Notes: generated by a model not told the origin, from the letters alone. Positions 9,387 to 18,951 are shown, counted from the stretch's first letter. The stretch: 64,000 nt of DNA from Marseilla massiliensis (GCF_016899955.1 NZ_JACJJL010000003.1:1-64000); one strand, 5' to 3'. Made by a program: numbers and translations.

Positions 9387-12300
9387 ATGAGAAATAAAAC
9401 CATGATACGTAAGTTTTGGGTTGCTCTGGCAGTGCTTTGCATGTCGCAGGTTGCCCGGGCTCAGGTAAGCGAAGATAGATATATCAATTTCACGGATATA
9501 AAGGATATGATACAATCGGCTGCCGCCCATGCCGCCGATGGCACTGACGTCGGCAGCGGCAGTGGCTATAACAACATATCAGCCATCTACGATAATAAAA
9601 CAAACTGGTGGGTATCGTCGAAAAACGGCGACGTTTACATTGACCTGTCTTTTGTTGTCGAGTTGGAGTTTAGCGAGATAATGTTTTCTGAAGGCGGCGA
9701 CAGTTTTGAACAGGTGAGCGCAATCGAGGTGCAGATACCCGACGGCCGTGGTGGTTGGGCCACCGCCGAGAGATTTTCATCGCTTGCTCACCGGGATGAC
9801 GGATTGACCCTGGCTTTTTCAAAAGGAAGCGTTTCGACGTCGGCATTGCGTATTTATTTGAATACCGACAGCAATGACAAGCCAATTGCCATCGACGAGA
9901 TTGAGTTTGTTGTTGAATCGGGTGTTAGCCCCACTATAAGGCACAAAGCCTCAAAGTGGTATGCCATAAAAGACTCATTCGGCCTAAGTTCCGGCGTGCT
10001 TGGCACATTCCGTGACGACCAGCCAATGTTCGAACCCGCCATGTCGTCGGCCGAGCCGATACAGGCTGCGCACACTTACATAGACACAATATACATGCAC
10101 AAGGGCTCAACGACCAATTTGGTGTTGCCTACAAAAAAAAATAATAGTTCGAGCGTGCAGACTTATCAGCGATGGTACAGCTATCGCACAGACGGGACCT
10201 TCGAGACAAACCACCAAGACCGCGGTGGCACAAGTGTCTACGACTTGCTTACGCCAACTAATTCATCCGATGATGTCTATAGGTTTGACAATGGCTATGT
10301 AGGCAGGCCGTTGGGGTCGATTGTCAATTCCATGACTTTCTATTATCCGACCAACGACCAGTTTGAGGCGTGGTTCCCCAATTCAAACGTCGACAACAAT
10401 TGGTTTGTCGTTGCGTGCGACGTTTCCGGCTACACCGACTTCATGCCTGAGTTTGTGTCGAACGGCTCTGCTGAGATGAGCATTGACGACTGCAGGAAGC
10501 GGTTTGAAGAAAATGGATATTACGAACCCACGCTTGCAGTTCGCGTAATATATTATATAGTAGGTGTTGACGAACGCCCCGAAAACGACTCTTACAGCTG
10601 GAATAACGGCCATGGGCGTTTGCTTGATGACAAATACAATTCAAACGTTGACGACAACAGTGCCGACAAGTACCTCGAGGAGTACGACATCACTTTCCCG
10701 AACAAGCATGTTTCCGACCACACCGACGAACTTGTGGCGCTCTCAAAAGACGCAGTGAACTACGCAATACCCGTAGACAGCACTTATGACGGCACTGACA
10801 CAGGTGCCCTCGACATAGACATCGACAGCAGGCAAGGGGCGACTACCGGCTTGTTGGAATTGGTAAGCGCAACAATATCGGGCAACAACCGTGTGATAAT
10901 GTTCAGGCGTAAGGGCGCAGGGGCAAAAAGTACATGGGAGGTGCCCGACGGAACCACTGCTACAATAAAGGTCACCAAGACGTTTAAAGGGGTGACATAC
11001 AACATTGCCCGTTTCAACCTGACCTTCTCGGCCAGCTCCGTTCCGCTCACCCAGCACCAGGTGGCCGCCATCGGTGCCGGCGATTCGCTGGAATTCCGTT
11101 CGCCAGATTGGATGAACAACGCCAACAACCTGACCAAGCTGACCGAGCTTACCTTCGACGAAGGCTATGCCTCTCACGACCAGGTGGGGTATGGACAGGA
11201 CGATTATTTCCATTTCCCCATGGCATGGGAGTATTGCAGCTATGCTTTCTTCGATGGCTCTCCGTTGGGCGATTACATCGGCCTTGGCAATTACAATGGT
11301 CCGAAGCGGTGGTACCCGGAGTTCGACCATTATTCAATTGTAAACGATTACATAGGCTATGGTGACGTGAATGATAAGTTTCCAAAGCCTCCCACAGGAT
11401 TGGGCAAGGACGACGGCAAGTATTTTGTTTATGTCGATGCGTCCGACCGTCCGGGCATCCTGGCGCGTCTGCCCTTTGAAGAGAAGCTGTGCGCCGGCTC
11501 CGAGCTGTTTGTCACAGCCTGGATGAAAAGCGGCGGTCAGGTTGGCTCAGACGATGCAGCCATACTGTTTACCGTAATGGGCGTGAAGGAAGAGGCCGAC
11601 GGAAGCAATTCGTATACACCGCTTTACAGGCACTCCAGCGGGCAGATACGCACCACGTACCACCTGACCTCTGGCGTTCCCGGCACCGGCGCAGGCACCA
11701 ACGACTGGTACCAGATATACTTCTCGTTCCTTAACGACGACCCCAATGCCTCGCAGTTTGACTCATACATATTGCAGCTGGAGAACAACTGTGCGTCGAC
11801 AACCGGCGGCGACTACTATTTCGACGAGATAAAAGTGTACATAGCCCAGCCCAACGCAAGGGTCAGCCAGAAGGAGTATACCTGCACCAACACGCGCACA
11901 AGGATGAACATTGAGCTCGACTGGGAGCGCCTGATGTCGCGCCTGGGCGGCGAAGGCACCGGCGACGAGGAGGGCATCAGCTTCTGCTTCATAGACGAGA
12001 CTAAATACAACAATTATCTGGCTTCGGCAGGTTCAGGCGACGACCTGGCCGACAAGACCGCTGCCATAGACAGCTCGATAGTGCTAATAGGCGACGGGCA
12101 GGTGATAAACACAAGGCTGATGTCGATGTTTTTCAACACAACGTTCGAGAAAAACGACTCAATAGGCTACAGCAGCTTTGCCGGTCACGACAGCGACACT
12201 ATACCCCAAGGCCAATATTTCTTTGCTTACCAGCACATGAAAGACGGCAAGCCTTATTTCTACAGGTCGGGTTCGGGCGGCGGCCATGGCAACCGCAACC

Positions 12301-15300
12301 TTACGGTAGACTTCTATTCGGTGTTGTCGCCCAACCGGCCATACCTCATGCTGATTGTGCCGGCCGACCCTAACCTCGGCGAACGCGAGCTGATGGAGTT
12401 CTTTGCGGCACAGATGGACGACGATTGCCGCATTGTGACACGATTCTATGTCACGTCGGAGGCCATGCTCAAGGTCAACGGCGAGGTGGTAGACCCCGAC
12501 GAAGACTTCTGTGCCGGCCAGATATACAACTTCACTGTGCAGGTGCGTGTGCCTAATGCCGACGGCGAGAACGAGGGATACCTTGTAATAGACGACGGCG
12601 TTTACTTCGACTGGTTCTTCGGCACAGAAGAGGAGTTTGCCACCGACGACCCCGACTACGACACCAACCTCGACGTGGCCCTGACCAACTTCCGCAGCCT
12701 ATACCCCGATGCCACCGTGATAGATGCGACCACCGGGCCCGCCGAGAAGGTGCTCGACGACGGCACGCTGGTAAGGTTTACGCAAGACGAATATGACCTC
12801 ATAAGCAAGTATGCCAACGATAGGGGCCAGACGGGCGGAGTGAACAGCCGGCTGGTGCTACACCGCGAAGACCTTGACATAGCGTTGCTCAGCGGCGGGT
12901 TGCAGCTTGTGGTCAAGCCCATACAGACGGTGGTGCCGCCCGACAGCTCCATCAGCGACTCGCTGTGGTCGCTGGTATGCTGGGAATACATACCGCTGCT
13001 GCTAAAGGTGAGCAGCGACGCGCCGTCGCTGCACGCCGGGTTTGAAGAGGTGAAATATCCTGCCGACGACTTCAACCCTGCCCTGCGCATCGGGCTGGGG
13101 CAGATAAGGGAAGCCTCGGCAGAGGGCGGAAGGTCGTTGCGCGTGTCGCTGCGCAACCCGAAGATTGTGTCGGACGGGGCGACAGCACTGGGCGAGATAA
13201 GCGAGGAAGGCAACAACCGGATATACATGGTCGACTCTGACGACCCGCAGTACAAAGACTATTTCACGTCGGCTGATTTCGACCAGTTCAGCCTCCCCAT
13301 AGGCACTATCGATAAACTGTGGGCTGCCGAGAACAATGCCGAAGGCGGATATATGGACATAAAGTTCGACCTGCAGGAGCAGCAAGGCGCCGGGGGCTTC
13401 AGCTTCAACCCGCGCGAAGGATACACTTACACCTTCGTGGCCTGGTTTGAAGAGAAGAACGAGGAGACCGGCGAGGTGTATACCACCTGCTACGGCTCAT
13501 TCCCGGTAGACATGAAGGTGGTGCCCGAGAACTTGGTTTGGAATGGCGGGGCCAACGACAACTGGAACAACGACAGCAACTGGAGGCGGGCCGACAGCTC
13601 CGAGCTGCACAAGCCGGAGGGCAGCGGCTACATAACCAACGAGGCAAACCAGACCGGCAATGGCTTCGTGCCTATGCTGTTCAGCAATGTGGTGATGCCG
13701 CAGGGCAGCCGGGCACGGCTATACATGGCCGGCTATGCCGATGGGGGAGCCTGGACCGGCACCAGCTACAGCCCGCGGCCCGAGGGCATGGGCGACCCGA
13801 CCAAGGACATACAGTATGACCTGATGGTTTACGACCCCGGCGCCGACGGGCAGGACGACAAGCTAACCACCGAGAGGTTCAGGGTCAATATTTGCCGCGA
13901 CATTCACTTTGAGCCCGGCGCACAGCTGCTGCATGCCGAGCAACTGATATACAACCGTGCGTGGATGGACGTTGCGGTGCCGTCGAGGCAGTGGACCCTC
14001 ATGGCCACGCCGTTGTGCGGCGTCGTTGCCGGCGACTGGTATGCCAATGCCGACGGGTCGCAGGCCGATGAGGAGTATTTCAAGGATATCACGTTTGACA
14101 ACGGCAAGCACAGCCGCCTGGACCCTGCCGTCTACCAGCGCAGCTGGACCGACCAGGCAATCATTGTCGAGAACGACAGCTGCGGCAAAACGCCCGTGGC
14201 CTTCGGCCCGCTGTGGAGTTCGGTATACAACGACGCCCACGTGCCATACACTGCCGGCGGAGGGTTCTCGATGAAGACGTCGGGCAGCGGCCAGACGGTG
14301 TTCCGCATGCCCAAGGCAGACCTGTCTTACGACGTGAGCACAGGCACCATCGACCGCTCTGGCCAGGGACGCCTGTTTGTCAGCGGCCTGCTCGACCGCA
14401 GCAATCCCAAGGAGCTCAGGCCGGCCGCATCGGTAGAGGCCGTGCTGACGCCATCGGCCGACGGACGTTACATGATGGTGGGCAACCCATATATGTGCGG
14501 GCTCGACATAAGTAAGTTTATGGCGGCAAACGCCAACCTCGACGGCAACTACTGGATTGAGACCGAATACGGGCCCGTGGTGGGTTCGGCGCATGGCTAC
14601 AACTGGCTCAGCACCGACGGCAACACGTCGATAGGGCCGTACGGGGCAATCTTCGTGAAGCTGAAAGGCGAGGGTGCCGCCACGTCGGTTTCGTTTGACA
14701 AAGACATGCAGATGCTTGAAGGTGCCGGCGGCCGGTCGGCCGCCCGTCTGGCGGCCCTTACCGTCACGGCCACTGCCGACGGCAGGCGCAGCGGGGCTGT
14801 GCTGGCCTACGACGGCAATGCCGCCGACGGTTTCTGCGACGGCGAGGATGCGCAGCTGATGGCCGACCTTGCCGGCAACGCCACAGGCGTGCCACTGGTT
14901 TACACCGTGGCCGGCACTACGGCGGCATCGGTCAACCGCGTCGTGGCGGCCCGCCGCATACCCCTGGGTGTGTTTGCCGGCGACGGCACAACCACCACGC
15001 TTACGTTTGCTGGTACCGGCGAGCTGCTCAACCCGCGGCTATACGACGCGGAGACATCAACCGAAACTCCGCTCACCGATGGCTATGAGATTACGCTGAC
15101 AGGCCCGTCGCACGGTCGGTTCTTCATCGTCAGCGACGGCCCGGCGGCCTCGGCCATTGCCCGTCCGGGCGTTGAGGCGTCAGACCTGAGCGCATATTCG
15201 GTGGCGCCAGGCGAACTGATTGTGACAGCCTCAAGGCCGTTGGGCCTCGTCAGTGTCTATTCGGCGTCGGGGGCTTTGGTCAGGAGTGTCGACGCCGGCG

Positions 15301-15401
15301 GCAGCGACGTGTGCCGCATCACGGGCTTGGGCAGTGGCGTCGTTGTGGCCCGTGTCGGGCTTGGGGGCGCTGTCGAGACCCGGAAGGTGGCTGTGAGGTA
15401 G
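9387..15401 (+). CDS. Giant pilus-tip adhesin candidate with type IX secretion sorting domain
   Basis: About 2004 residues. Starting at ATG 9387 (or 9402) gives a signal peptide ending QVARAQ with no lipobox cysteine, so it is not a lipoprotein like the other subunits. Residues about 40-170 look like a discoidin (F5/8 type C) fold (NWWVSSKNGDVYIDLSFVVE and ALRIYLNTDSNDKPIAIDEI). A WNGGANDNWNNDSNW stretch near residue 1385 is common in large T9SS cargo. The last 75 residues match a type A sorting domain: LVSVYSASGALVRSV, then ITGLGSGVVVARV and a final ETRKVAVR. Such tails direct export through the type IX system and anchoring on the surface. In P. gingivalis the last gene of the mfa cluster, mfa5, encodes a large non-lipidated tip protein; this protein occupies the same position. 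No von Willebrand metal site was seen, so it is not a simple orthologue. The ligand is unknown. Confidence 0.8.
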   Translation: MRNKTMIRKFWVALAVLCMSQVARAQVSEDRYINFTDIKDMIQSAAAHAADGTDVGSGSGYNNISAIYDNKTNWWVSSKNGDVYIDLSFVVELEFSEIMFSEGGDSFEQVSAIEVQIPDGRGGWATAERFSSLAHRDDGLTLAFSKGSVSTSALRIYLNTDSNDKPIAIDEIEFVVESGVSPTIRHKASKWYAIKDSFGLSSGVLGTFRDDQPMFEPAMSSAEPIQAAHTYIDTIYMHKGSTTNLVLPTKKNNSSSVQTYQRWYSYRTDGTFETNHQDRGGTSVYDLLTPTNSSDDVYRFDNGYVGRPLGSIVNSMTFYYPTNDQFEAWFPNSNVDNNWFVVACDVSGYTDFMPEFVSNGSAEMSIDDCRKRFEENGYYEPTLAVRVIYYIVGVDERPENDSYSWNNGHGRLLDDKYNSNVDDNSADKYLEEYDITFPNKHVSDHTDELVALSKDAVNYAIPVDSTYDGTDTGALDIDIDSRQGATTGLLELVSATISGNNRVIMFRRKGAGAKSTWEVPDGTTATIKVTKTFKGVTYNIARFNLTFSASSVPLTQHQVAAIGAGDSLEFRSPDWMNNANNLTKLTELTFDEGYASHDQVGYGQDDYFHFPMAWEYCSYAFFDGSPLGDYIGLGNYNGPKRWYPEFDHYSIVNDYIGYGDVNDKFPKPPTGLGKDDGKYFVYVDASDRPGILARLPFEEKLCAGSELFVTAWMKSGGQVGSDDAAILFTVMGVKEEADGSNSYTPLYRHSSGQIRTTYHLTSGVPGTGAGTNDWYQIYFSFLNDDPNASQFDSYILQLENNCASTTGGDYYFDEIKVYIAQPNARVSQKEYTCTNTRTRMNIELDWERLMSRLGGEGTGDEEGISFCFIDETKYNNYLASAGSGDDLADKTAAIDSSIVLIGDGQVINTRLMSMFFNTTFEKNDSIGYSSFAGHDSDTIPQGQYFFAYQHMKDGKPYFYRSGSGGGHGNRNLTVDFYSVLSPNRPYLMLIVPADPNLGERELMEFFAAQMDDDCRIVTRFYVTSEAMLKVNGEVVDPDEDFCAGQIYNFTVQVRVPNADGENEGYLVIDDGVYFDWFFGTEEEFATDDPDYDTNLDVALTNFRSLYPDATVIDATTGPAEKVLDDGTLVRFTQDEYDLISKYANDRGQTGGVNSRLVLHREDLDIALLSGGLQLVVKPIQTVVPPDSSISDSLWSLVCWEYIPLLLKVSSDAPSLHAGFEEVKYPADDFNPALRIGLGQIREASAEGGRSLRVSLRNPKIVSDGATALGEISEEGNNRIYMVDSDDPQYKDYFTSADFDQFSLPIGTIDKLWAAENNAEGGYMDIKFDLQEQQGAGGFSFNPREGYTYTFVAWFEEKNEETGEVYTTCYGSFPVDMKVVPENLVWNGGANDNWNNDSNWRRADSSELHKPEGSGYITNEANQTGNGFVPMLFSNVVMPQGSRARLYMAGYADGGAWTGTSYSPRPEGMGDPTKDIQYDLMVYDPGADGQDDKLTTERFRVNICRDIHFEPGAQLLHAEQLIYNRAWMDVAVPSRQWTLMATPLCGVVAGDWYANADGSQADEEYFKDITFDNGKHSRLDPAVYQRSWTDQAIIVENDSCGKTPVAFGPLWSSVYNDAHVPYTAGGGFSMKTSGSGQTVFRMPKADLSYDVSTGTIDRSGQGRLFVSGLLDRSNPKELRPAASVEAVLTPSADGRYMMVGNPYMCGLDISKFMAANANLDGNYWIETEYGPVVGSAHGYNWLSTDGNTSIGPYGAIFVKLKGEGAATSVSFDKDMQMLEGAGGRSAARLAALTVTATADGRRSGAVLAYDGNAADGFCDGEDAQLMADLAGNATGVPLVYTVAGTTAASVNRVVAARRIPLGVFAGDGTTTTLTFAGTGELLNPRLYDAETSTETPLTDGYEITLTGPSHGRFFIVSDGPAASAIARPGVEASDLSAYSVAPGELIVTASRPLGLVSVYSASGALVRSVDAGGSDVCRITGLGSGVVVARVGLGGAVETRKVAVR

Positions 15402-15464
15402 GCCGCCGCGGCCGCCCTGCGGCCACCCTACCGATGAGGTTCAGACCTAATCATTATAAGTAGG

Positions 15465-15648
15465 TGTTCAAAATTAATTGCCATCAAATTGTGCGCTATT
15501 TCGGATATGCATGCCAAAGTCCGAAGAGAGAGCGTAGCGGGCTACGCGACCGATGAGACTTTGGTATGCGGCCCGAAAGAGCACACAAGATGGTGGCAAA
15601 GATATAGAGGACACCTGCAAGGTCTATTGTATCGGTTAATTTTGAACA
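15465..15648. mobile_element. 184-bp foldback (MITE-like) element
   Basis: The ends are perfect 13-bp inverted repeats, TGTTCAAAATTAA (15465-15477) and TTAATTTTGAACA (15636-15648). Inside is a long imperfect palindrome from about 15479 to 15598: GCATGCCAAAGTC (15509-15521) against GACTTTGGTATGC (15557-15569), closed by the perfect GCGTAGC-GG-GCTACGC (15532-15547). There is no transposase frame. No clear target duplication is seen. It sits between the stop codon of the giant gene and the terminator, so it would be transcribed and could fold strongly in the mRNA tail. Confidence 0.6.
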
Positions 15649-15711
15649 GCGACTTATCTACGTATATTATTATACATACATTTCAAATCGGATTTCTTTT
15701 TAAAGAAATGT

Positions 15712-15748
15712 GCGGGCCGTTCGCAGTGATGTGCGCGGCCCGCTTTTT
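15712..15748 (+). terminator. Terminator of the pilus operon
   Basis: GCGGGCCG (15712-15719) pairs with CGGCCCGC (15736-15743), followed by TTTTT. It is the first good intrinsic terminator after the giant gene. Confidence 0.75.
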
Positions 15749-15842
15749 GTTCACGCGGCTTTGCCCCCGATGGCGTGGCAGCAGGGCCTGCCAAGGCATG
15801 GCTCCGGCCGGGCTTGCAAGTGGCTGATGCCCAGGCAGTAGG

Positions 15843-15921
15843 CCATACGGCCCGTTCGGCGCTGCCGAACGACCCGTATGGCATTGCCGAACGTGCCGTT
15901 TTGCATCGCCAAACGGCACGT
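15843..15921. repeat. Palindromic repeat, copy A (two hairpins)
   Basis: First hairpin: CCATACGG and CGTTCGGC (15843-15860) pair with GCCGAACG and CCGTATGG (15864-15881). Second: ACGTGCCGTTT (15891-15901) pairs with AAACGGCACGT (15911-15921) around the loop TGCATCGCC. The second hairpin shares its core and loop with copies C and E. Confidence 0.7.
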
Positions 15922-15993
15922 ATTGTTTTGCCGGGCATGGCTTGCGGTGGCGGCAGGTGGCCGTGGCGGGGGTGGAATCAGCGGTGGGTGGAA

Positions 15994-16068
15994 ATAAAAA
16001 AGTTATCCATCTTCACAGACAGATAACTCATAGGAAAATGATAAATATAGATTAAAATTACTAGTTGT
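15994..16068 (-). ncRNA. Candidate small RNA with its own promoter and terminator
   Basis: A strong minus-strand promoter (16075-16106) starts transcription near 16068. About 40 nt on, AGTTATC and GATAACT (16028-16022 and 16007-16001) form a hairpin followed by six U residues, giving an RNA of about 75 nt. No gene lies between promoter and terminator apart from a 17-codon frame running through the hairpin. No known family was recognised, and expression is not shown. Confidence 0.45.
16001..16028 (-). terminator. Intrinsic terminator of the candidate small RNA
   Basis: On the minus strand AGTTATC and GATAACT form a 7-bp stem with a 14-nt loop, followed directly by TTTTTTATTT. Confidence 0.5.
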
Positions 16069-16074
16069 CGATTG

Positions 16075-16106
16075 CAAAGGTACGCCTAATAATTTAAACC
16101 ACCAAA
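16075..16106 (-). promoter_or_regulatory. Orphan promoter facing the intergenic region
   Basis: On the minus strand TTTG (16106-16103), 20 bp, then TACCTTTG (16082-16075): a full match to the Bacteroidetes consensus. It faces away from maf, so it cannot serve maf, and no coding gene lies downstream on that strand. Confidence 0.6.
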
Positions 16107-16172
16107 CAATACAGCAACTTTTTATTCATATATGCAATGATTTTAATCCATAAATTTGCACTTTATGCCTTT

Positions 16173-16754
16173 TTAAAACATAAGTAGTTCTTTATACACC
16201 CTTTGCACAGGCAGGCCCATCACATTGAAGAAACTGCCGCTTATCCCCGTCACCCCGATGTAGCCAATCCACTCTTGTATGCCGTAGGCCCCGGCCTTGT
16301 CGTAGGGTTGGTATTTGTCGATGTAGTAATCCGTCTCCTCGGCAGATAGTTCCTTGAACGTCACGTCGGTTGTGACGGCAAATTTGCGTTGCCTTTCGGC
16401 GCTCATCATGCAAACGCCGGTGACCACCTGGTGGGTCTTTCCGCTCAGCATGGACAGCATGTGGTGGGCTTCGGCGGCGTCGGCCGGTTTTCCGAGCACC
16501 TTGCCATCGCATATCACCACCGTGTCGGCAGTGATTATCAGGTCGTCTTTTCCCATTTGCGACTTGTTGGCCTGGGCTTTTTCCGCCGCGATGTACAGCG
16601 GTATGTCGTGGGCCGGCAGCCCTTCGGGATAGCATTCTTCAATGTCGGGTAGCACCCTTACCTCAAAGTCTATGCCCAGTTTGGCGAGCAGTTCCCGCCT
16701 GCGCGGCGAGTTGCTCGCCAGCACGATGTTGTATTTGTTCAGATTCTCAAGCAT
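16173..16754 (-). CDS. maf: Maf-family nucleotide pyrophosphatase
   Basis: About 193 residues from the ATG at 16754 (MLENLNKYNIVLASNSPRRR); an upstream ATG at 16778 would add eight residues. The N-terminal LASNSPRRRELL phosphate-binding motif, the central DLIITADTVV and the motif GKPADAAEAHHMLSMLSGKT are diagnostic of Maf/YhdE proteins. These hydrolyse dTTP, UTP or modified nucleoside triphosphates to monophosphates and are linked to house-cleaning and division arrest. It is the last gene of a run with the KdsC-like and DUF2520 genes. Confidence 0.93.
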   Translation of the reverse strand: MLENLNKYNIVLASNSPRRRELLAKLGIDFEVRVLPDIEECYPEGLPAHDIPLYIAAEKAQANKSQMGKDDLIITADTVVICDGKVLGKPADAAEAHHMLSMLSGKTHQVVTGVCMMSAERQRKFAVTTDVTFKELSAEETDYYIDKYQPYDKAGAYGIQEWIGYIGVTGISGSFFNVMGLPVQRVYKELLMF

Positions 16755-16788
16755 TGTCGGTTGTTTTTTATTTGCCATTTTATGTTGC

Positions 16789-17307
16789 TCACCAGCCGAA
16801 GGCCTTTTCCGTCTGGAGCCATTTGCCTTGTGCCCTCAGCACCTGCTCTATCACGTCGCGCGCGCATCCGCGCCCCCCGCACACGTTGCTCACATATATG
16901 CTTGCCTCCTTTATGTCTGTGCAGGCGTCGGCCGGGCACACAGGGCAGCCGCATTGTTTCATCACCTCATAGTCGGGTATGTCGTCGCCCATGTACATGA
17001 CCTCGTCGTCGGCGAGCGAGTATTTTGCCGTAAACTCCCTGTATGTGGTTATCTTCACGGCACACTTCATGTAGATGTCGGCCACCCCCAGGTGCGAATA
17101 CCGCTTTACCACGCTCTGCGTGTCGCCTCCGGTCATGATGGCTATGCGCAGCCCCATCTTCACGGCCAGCTGTATGGCGTAGCCGTCTTTTATGTTGGCC
17201 GTGCGCATGGGTTCGCCGCCCGGGTGCAGGGGTATGGTGTCTTGGCTCAGCACTCCGTCGACATCGAACACTATGGCTTTAATCTTTCCAAGGTCGTAAT
17301 TAATCAT
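16789..17307 (-). CDS. KdsC-like HAD phosphatase (Kdo-8-phosphate phosphatase)
   Basis: 172 residues, the usual length of KdsC. The HAD nucleophile motif is [13 protein letters not shown] (D15 and D17), followed by the Thr motif (IAIMTGG) and the acidic motif [13 protein letters not shown]. The cap-less class IIIA form with [15 protein letters not shown] matches 3-deoxy-D-manno-octulosonate 8-phosphate phosphatase, which makes Kdo for lipid A core. Its start overlaps the end of the DUF2520 gene by 8 bp, and the maf start follows within 35 bp, so the three genes probably form an operon. Confidence 0.88.
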   Translation of the reverse strand: MINYDLGKIKAIVFDVDGVLSQDTIPLHPGGEPMRTANIKDGYAIQLAVKMGLRIAIMTGGDTQSVVKRYSHLGVADIYMKCAVKITTYREFTAKYSLADDEVMYMGDDIPDYEVMKQCGCPVCPADACTDIKEASIYVSNVCGGRGCARDVIEQVLRAQGKWLQTEKAFGW

Positions 17308-18079
17308 TGCTTATTGCCTTTTGGTGAATGCTAATGCTCATGCGGTCGTAAATCTCCTTCACAAACGGGTTGCTGGCCAGCAAGCGGCTCTGGCTCCTTA
17401 TCACGTTCTCGTCGTAGCGCATGGCCGGCCCGGTCTGTGCCTCGGCCGGCGACATGGCGTGCACCTTGCTCGCCGTCTCGTCGATGAGCGGTAGCATGAT
17501 GTCGAACGGCAGCCCGTGCTTGGCCAGTATGTCGGCCGAGAGCGCGTAGCAGTGGTTTACAAAGTTGCAGGCGAATATCGCGGCCAGGTGGACATAGCGC
17601 CGCTCTTCAGACGACATGAGCCTCACGTTGCCGCTTATGCTTCCGGCCAGTTCGGTGGCCACGCCAACGGAATAGTCGTCGTTGCCCTCTACGAAGCATG
17701 GTATAGGGCGGAAGTCTACCTTGCGTTCCTTGCTGAATGTCTGCAGGGGGTAGAGCACCCCGTAGTGTAGGGCCATGCCCTTGAACACATCCATGGGTAT
17801 GCTTCCGGCAGTATGCAAGAACACCTTTTGCTCGCGCCCCTTGCATATCTGCGGTATCAGGTCTGGCAGGGCCGAGTCTTTCACGGCCACTATGTATGCG
17901 TCGGCATCGGCCTTTATGTCGGCAATGCGGTTTGTAGGTGAGCCGCCGGCCATGGCGGCCACTCGGCTTGCCGACTCCATTGTGCGGCTGTAGACTTGCA
18001 TTATGTCGTGCCCGGCCGAGAGCAGGGCGCCACCCAGATGGTGGGCCAGCCGGCCCGCACCAATCAAAACGACTTTCAT
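17300..18079 (-). CDS. DUF2520 Rossmann-type oxidoreductase-like protein
   Basis: About 259 residues from ATG 18079 ([20 protein letters not shown]). The GxGxLAxHL Rossmann motif binds NAD(P). The second half (from about residue 125, [20 protein letters not shown] onward) is the helical DUF2520 domain found with it. The fold resembles ketopantoate and pyrroline-5-carboxylate reductases, but no substrate is known. It heads the run DUF2520, kdsC-like, maf. Confidence 0.85.
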   Translation of the reverse strand: MKVVLIGAGRLAHHLGGALLSAGHDIMQVYSRTMESASRVAAMAGGSPTNRIADIKADADAYIVAVKDSALPDLIPQICKGREQKVFLHTAGSIPMDVFKGMALHYGVLYPLQTFSKERKVDFRPIPCFVEGNDDYSVGVATELAGSISGNVRLMSSEERRYVHLAAIFACNFVNHCYALSADILAKHGLPFDIMLPLIDETASKVHAMSPAEAQTGPAMRYDENVIRSQSRLLASNPFVKEIYDRMSISIHQKAISND

Positions 18080-18163
18080 GTATGTCAAAGTGTTATTTCC
18101 GGATTAATAAAATATGGTTGTCTCGTTGTACAGGCACGCCCTACGCACGCCTTGGCAGGTGTG

Positions 18164-18694
18164 TCAGCGGTAGCCGTTGATGTGCACGTTTTCCCACTTA
18201 AGCTTTGTTTCGTCCTGCAGTTTGCGTTCGGCTGCCTTGTGGCCCAGGGCAATGATGCACAGCACGCCGAGTTCTTCGGGCAATCCCAATATGCCCCTGA
18301 CCACGAGTTCGGAAGGGGTTCCGTCGGCAAGGCTGCGCCCGCGCACCTGTATCCAGCATGAGCCCAGGCCAAGCTCTTCTGCCTGGTATTGCATTGATAT
18401 GGCGGCGATAGAGCCGTCTTCAACCCAGCAGTCGTTCAGTGACGGCGTGCCGCATACGGCCACGGCCACGGGGGCGTCTTTCAGGAAGCTTGCCCCATGC
18501 TCCTTGCAGTCGGCCAGTTTCTCTATCGTTGCCTTGTCGTCGATGGCTATGAACTGCCATGCCCGCTGCCCTTTCGATGTGGGCGACATGAGGGCAGCCC
18601 TGAGTATGAGCTCGAGTTGGGTTGCGTCTATTTCGTCGGGTGCAAACTTGCGGTGGCTCCTGCGCGCCTGCACTAAGTCTTTGAAGTCTGTCAT
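18164..18694 (-). CDS. Nitroreductase-family flavoprotein
   Basis: 176 residues from ATG 18694 (MTDFKDLVQARRSHRKFAPD). The RRSHRKFAPDEI start, AALMSPTSKGQRAWQF, AISMQYQAEELGLGSCWIQV and GILGLPEELGVLCIIALGHK are typical of FMN-dependent nitroreductases. Such enzymes reduce nitro compounds or quinones with NAD(P)H. The reading frame is open for another 68 codons upstream, but that part is low in hydrophobic residues and is not conserved-looking, so the shorter start is chosen. It lies 84 bp before the DUF2520 gene on the same strand. Confidence 0.9.
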   Translation of the reverse strand: MTDFKDLVQARRSHRKFAPDEIDATQLELILRAALMSPTSKGQRAWQFIAIDDKATIEKLADCKEHGASFLKDAPVAVAVCGTPSLNDCWVEDGSIAAISMQYQAEELGLGSCWIQVRGRSLADGTPSELVVRGILGLPEELGVLCIIALGHKAAERKLQDETKLKWENVHINGYR

Positions 18695-18951
18695 ATCGTG
18701 ATGTTGTCTTATGTATGTGCGGCCTGATTGATGTGGCGCCGGTTGGTGTTCCATGCCATTGCAGCCTCCGCGGCCGCCGGGGTGGGCCCGCGGCAGGTTC
18801 GGGCAGCCAACTGTCTGCCTGTTTGCCGTGGTGTCTGCGCTGTGGCCCCGGCGTGCTGCGGCAGGCGTCGCGCTGCGTGCTGCATTAGGGCCGGCCACGG
18901 TGTAATGTATTACAAAGGTAAGTGTTTTGGTTCAAAAAATATTACATAGAG
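18695..18951. other. Divergent intergenic region
   Basis: About 260 bp between the nitroreductase start and the next promoter. The first 200 bp are GC-rich with no clear gene; the end becomes AT-rich and carries the promoter of the FemAB-like gene. Confidence 0.5.

Larger units (their letters stand above)
15402..16172. other. Non-coding region between the pilus operon and maf
   Basis: 770 bp without a believable gene. It holds, in order, a foldback element (15465-15648), a terminator (15712-15748), a pair of palindromic repeats (15843-15921) and a candidate small RNA on the minus strand (about 15994-16068) with its promoter (16075-16106). Confidence 0.7.

Noticed and set aside
15489..15827. 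112-codon frame in the foldback region
   Set aside because: It spans the palindrome and the operon terminator; there is no transposase motif, so the element is treated as non-autonomous.
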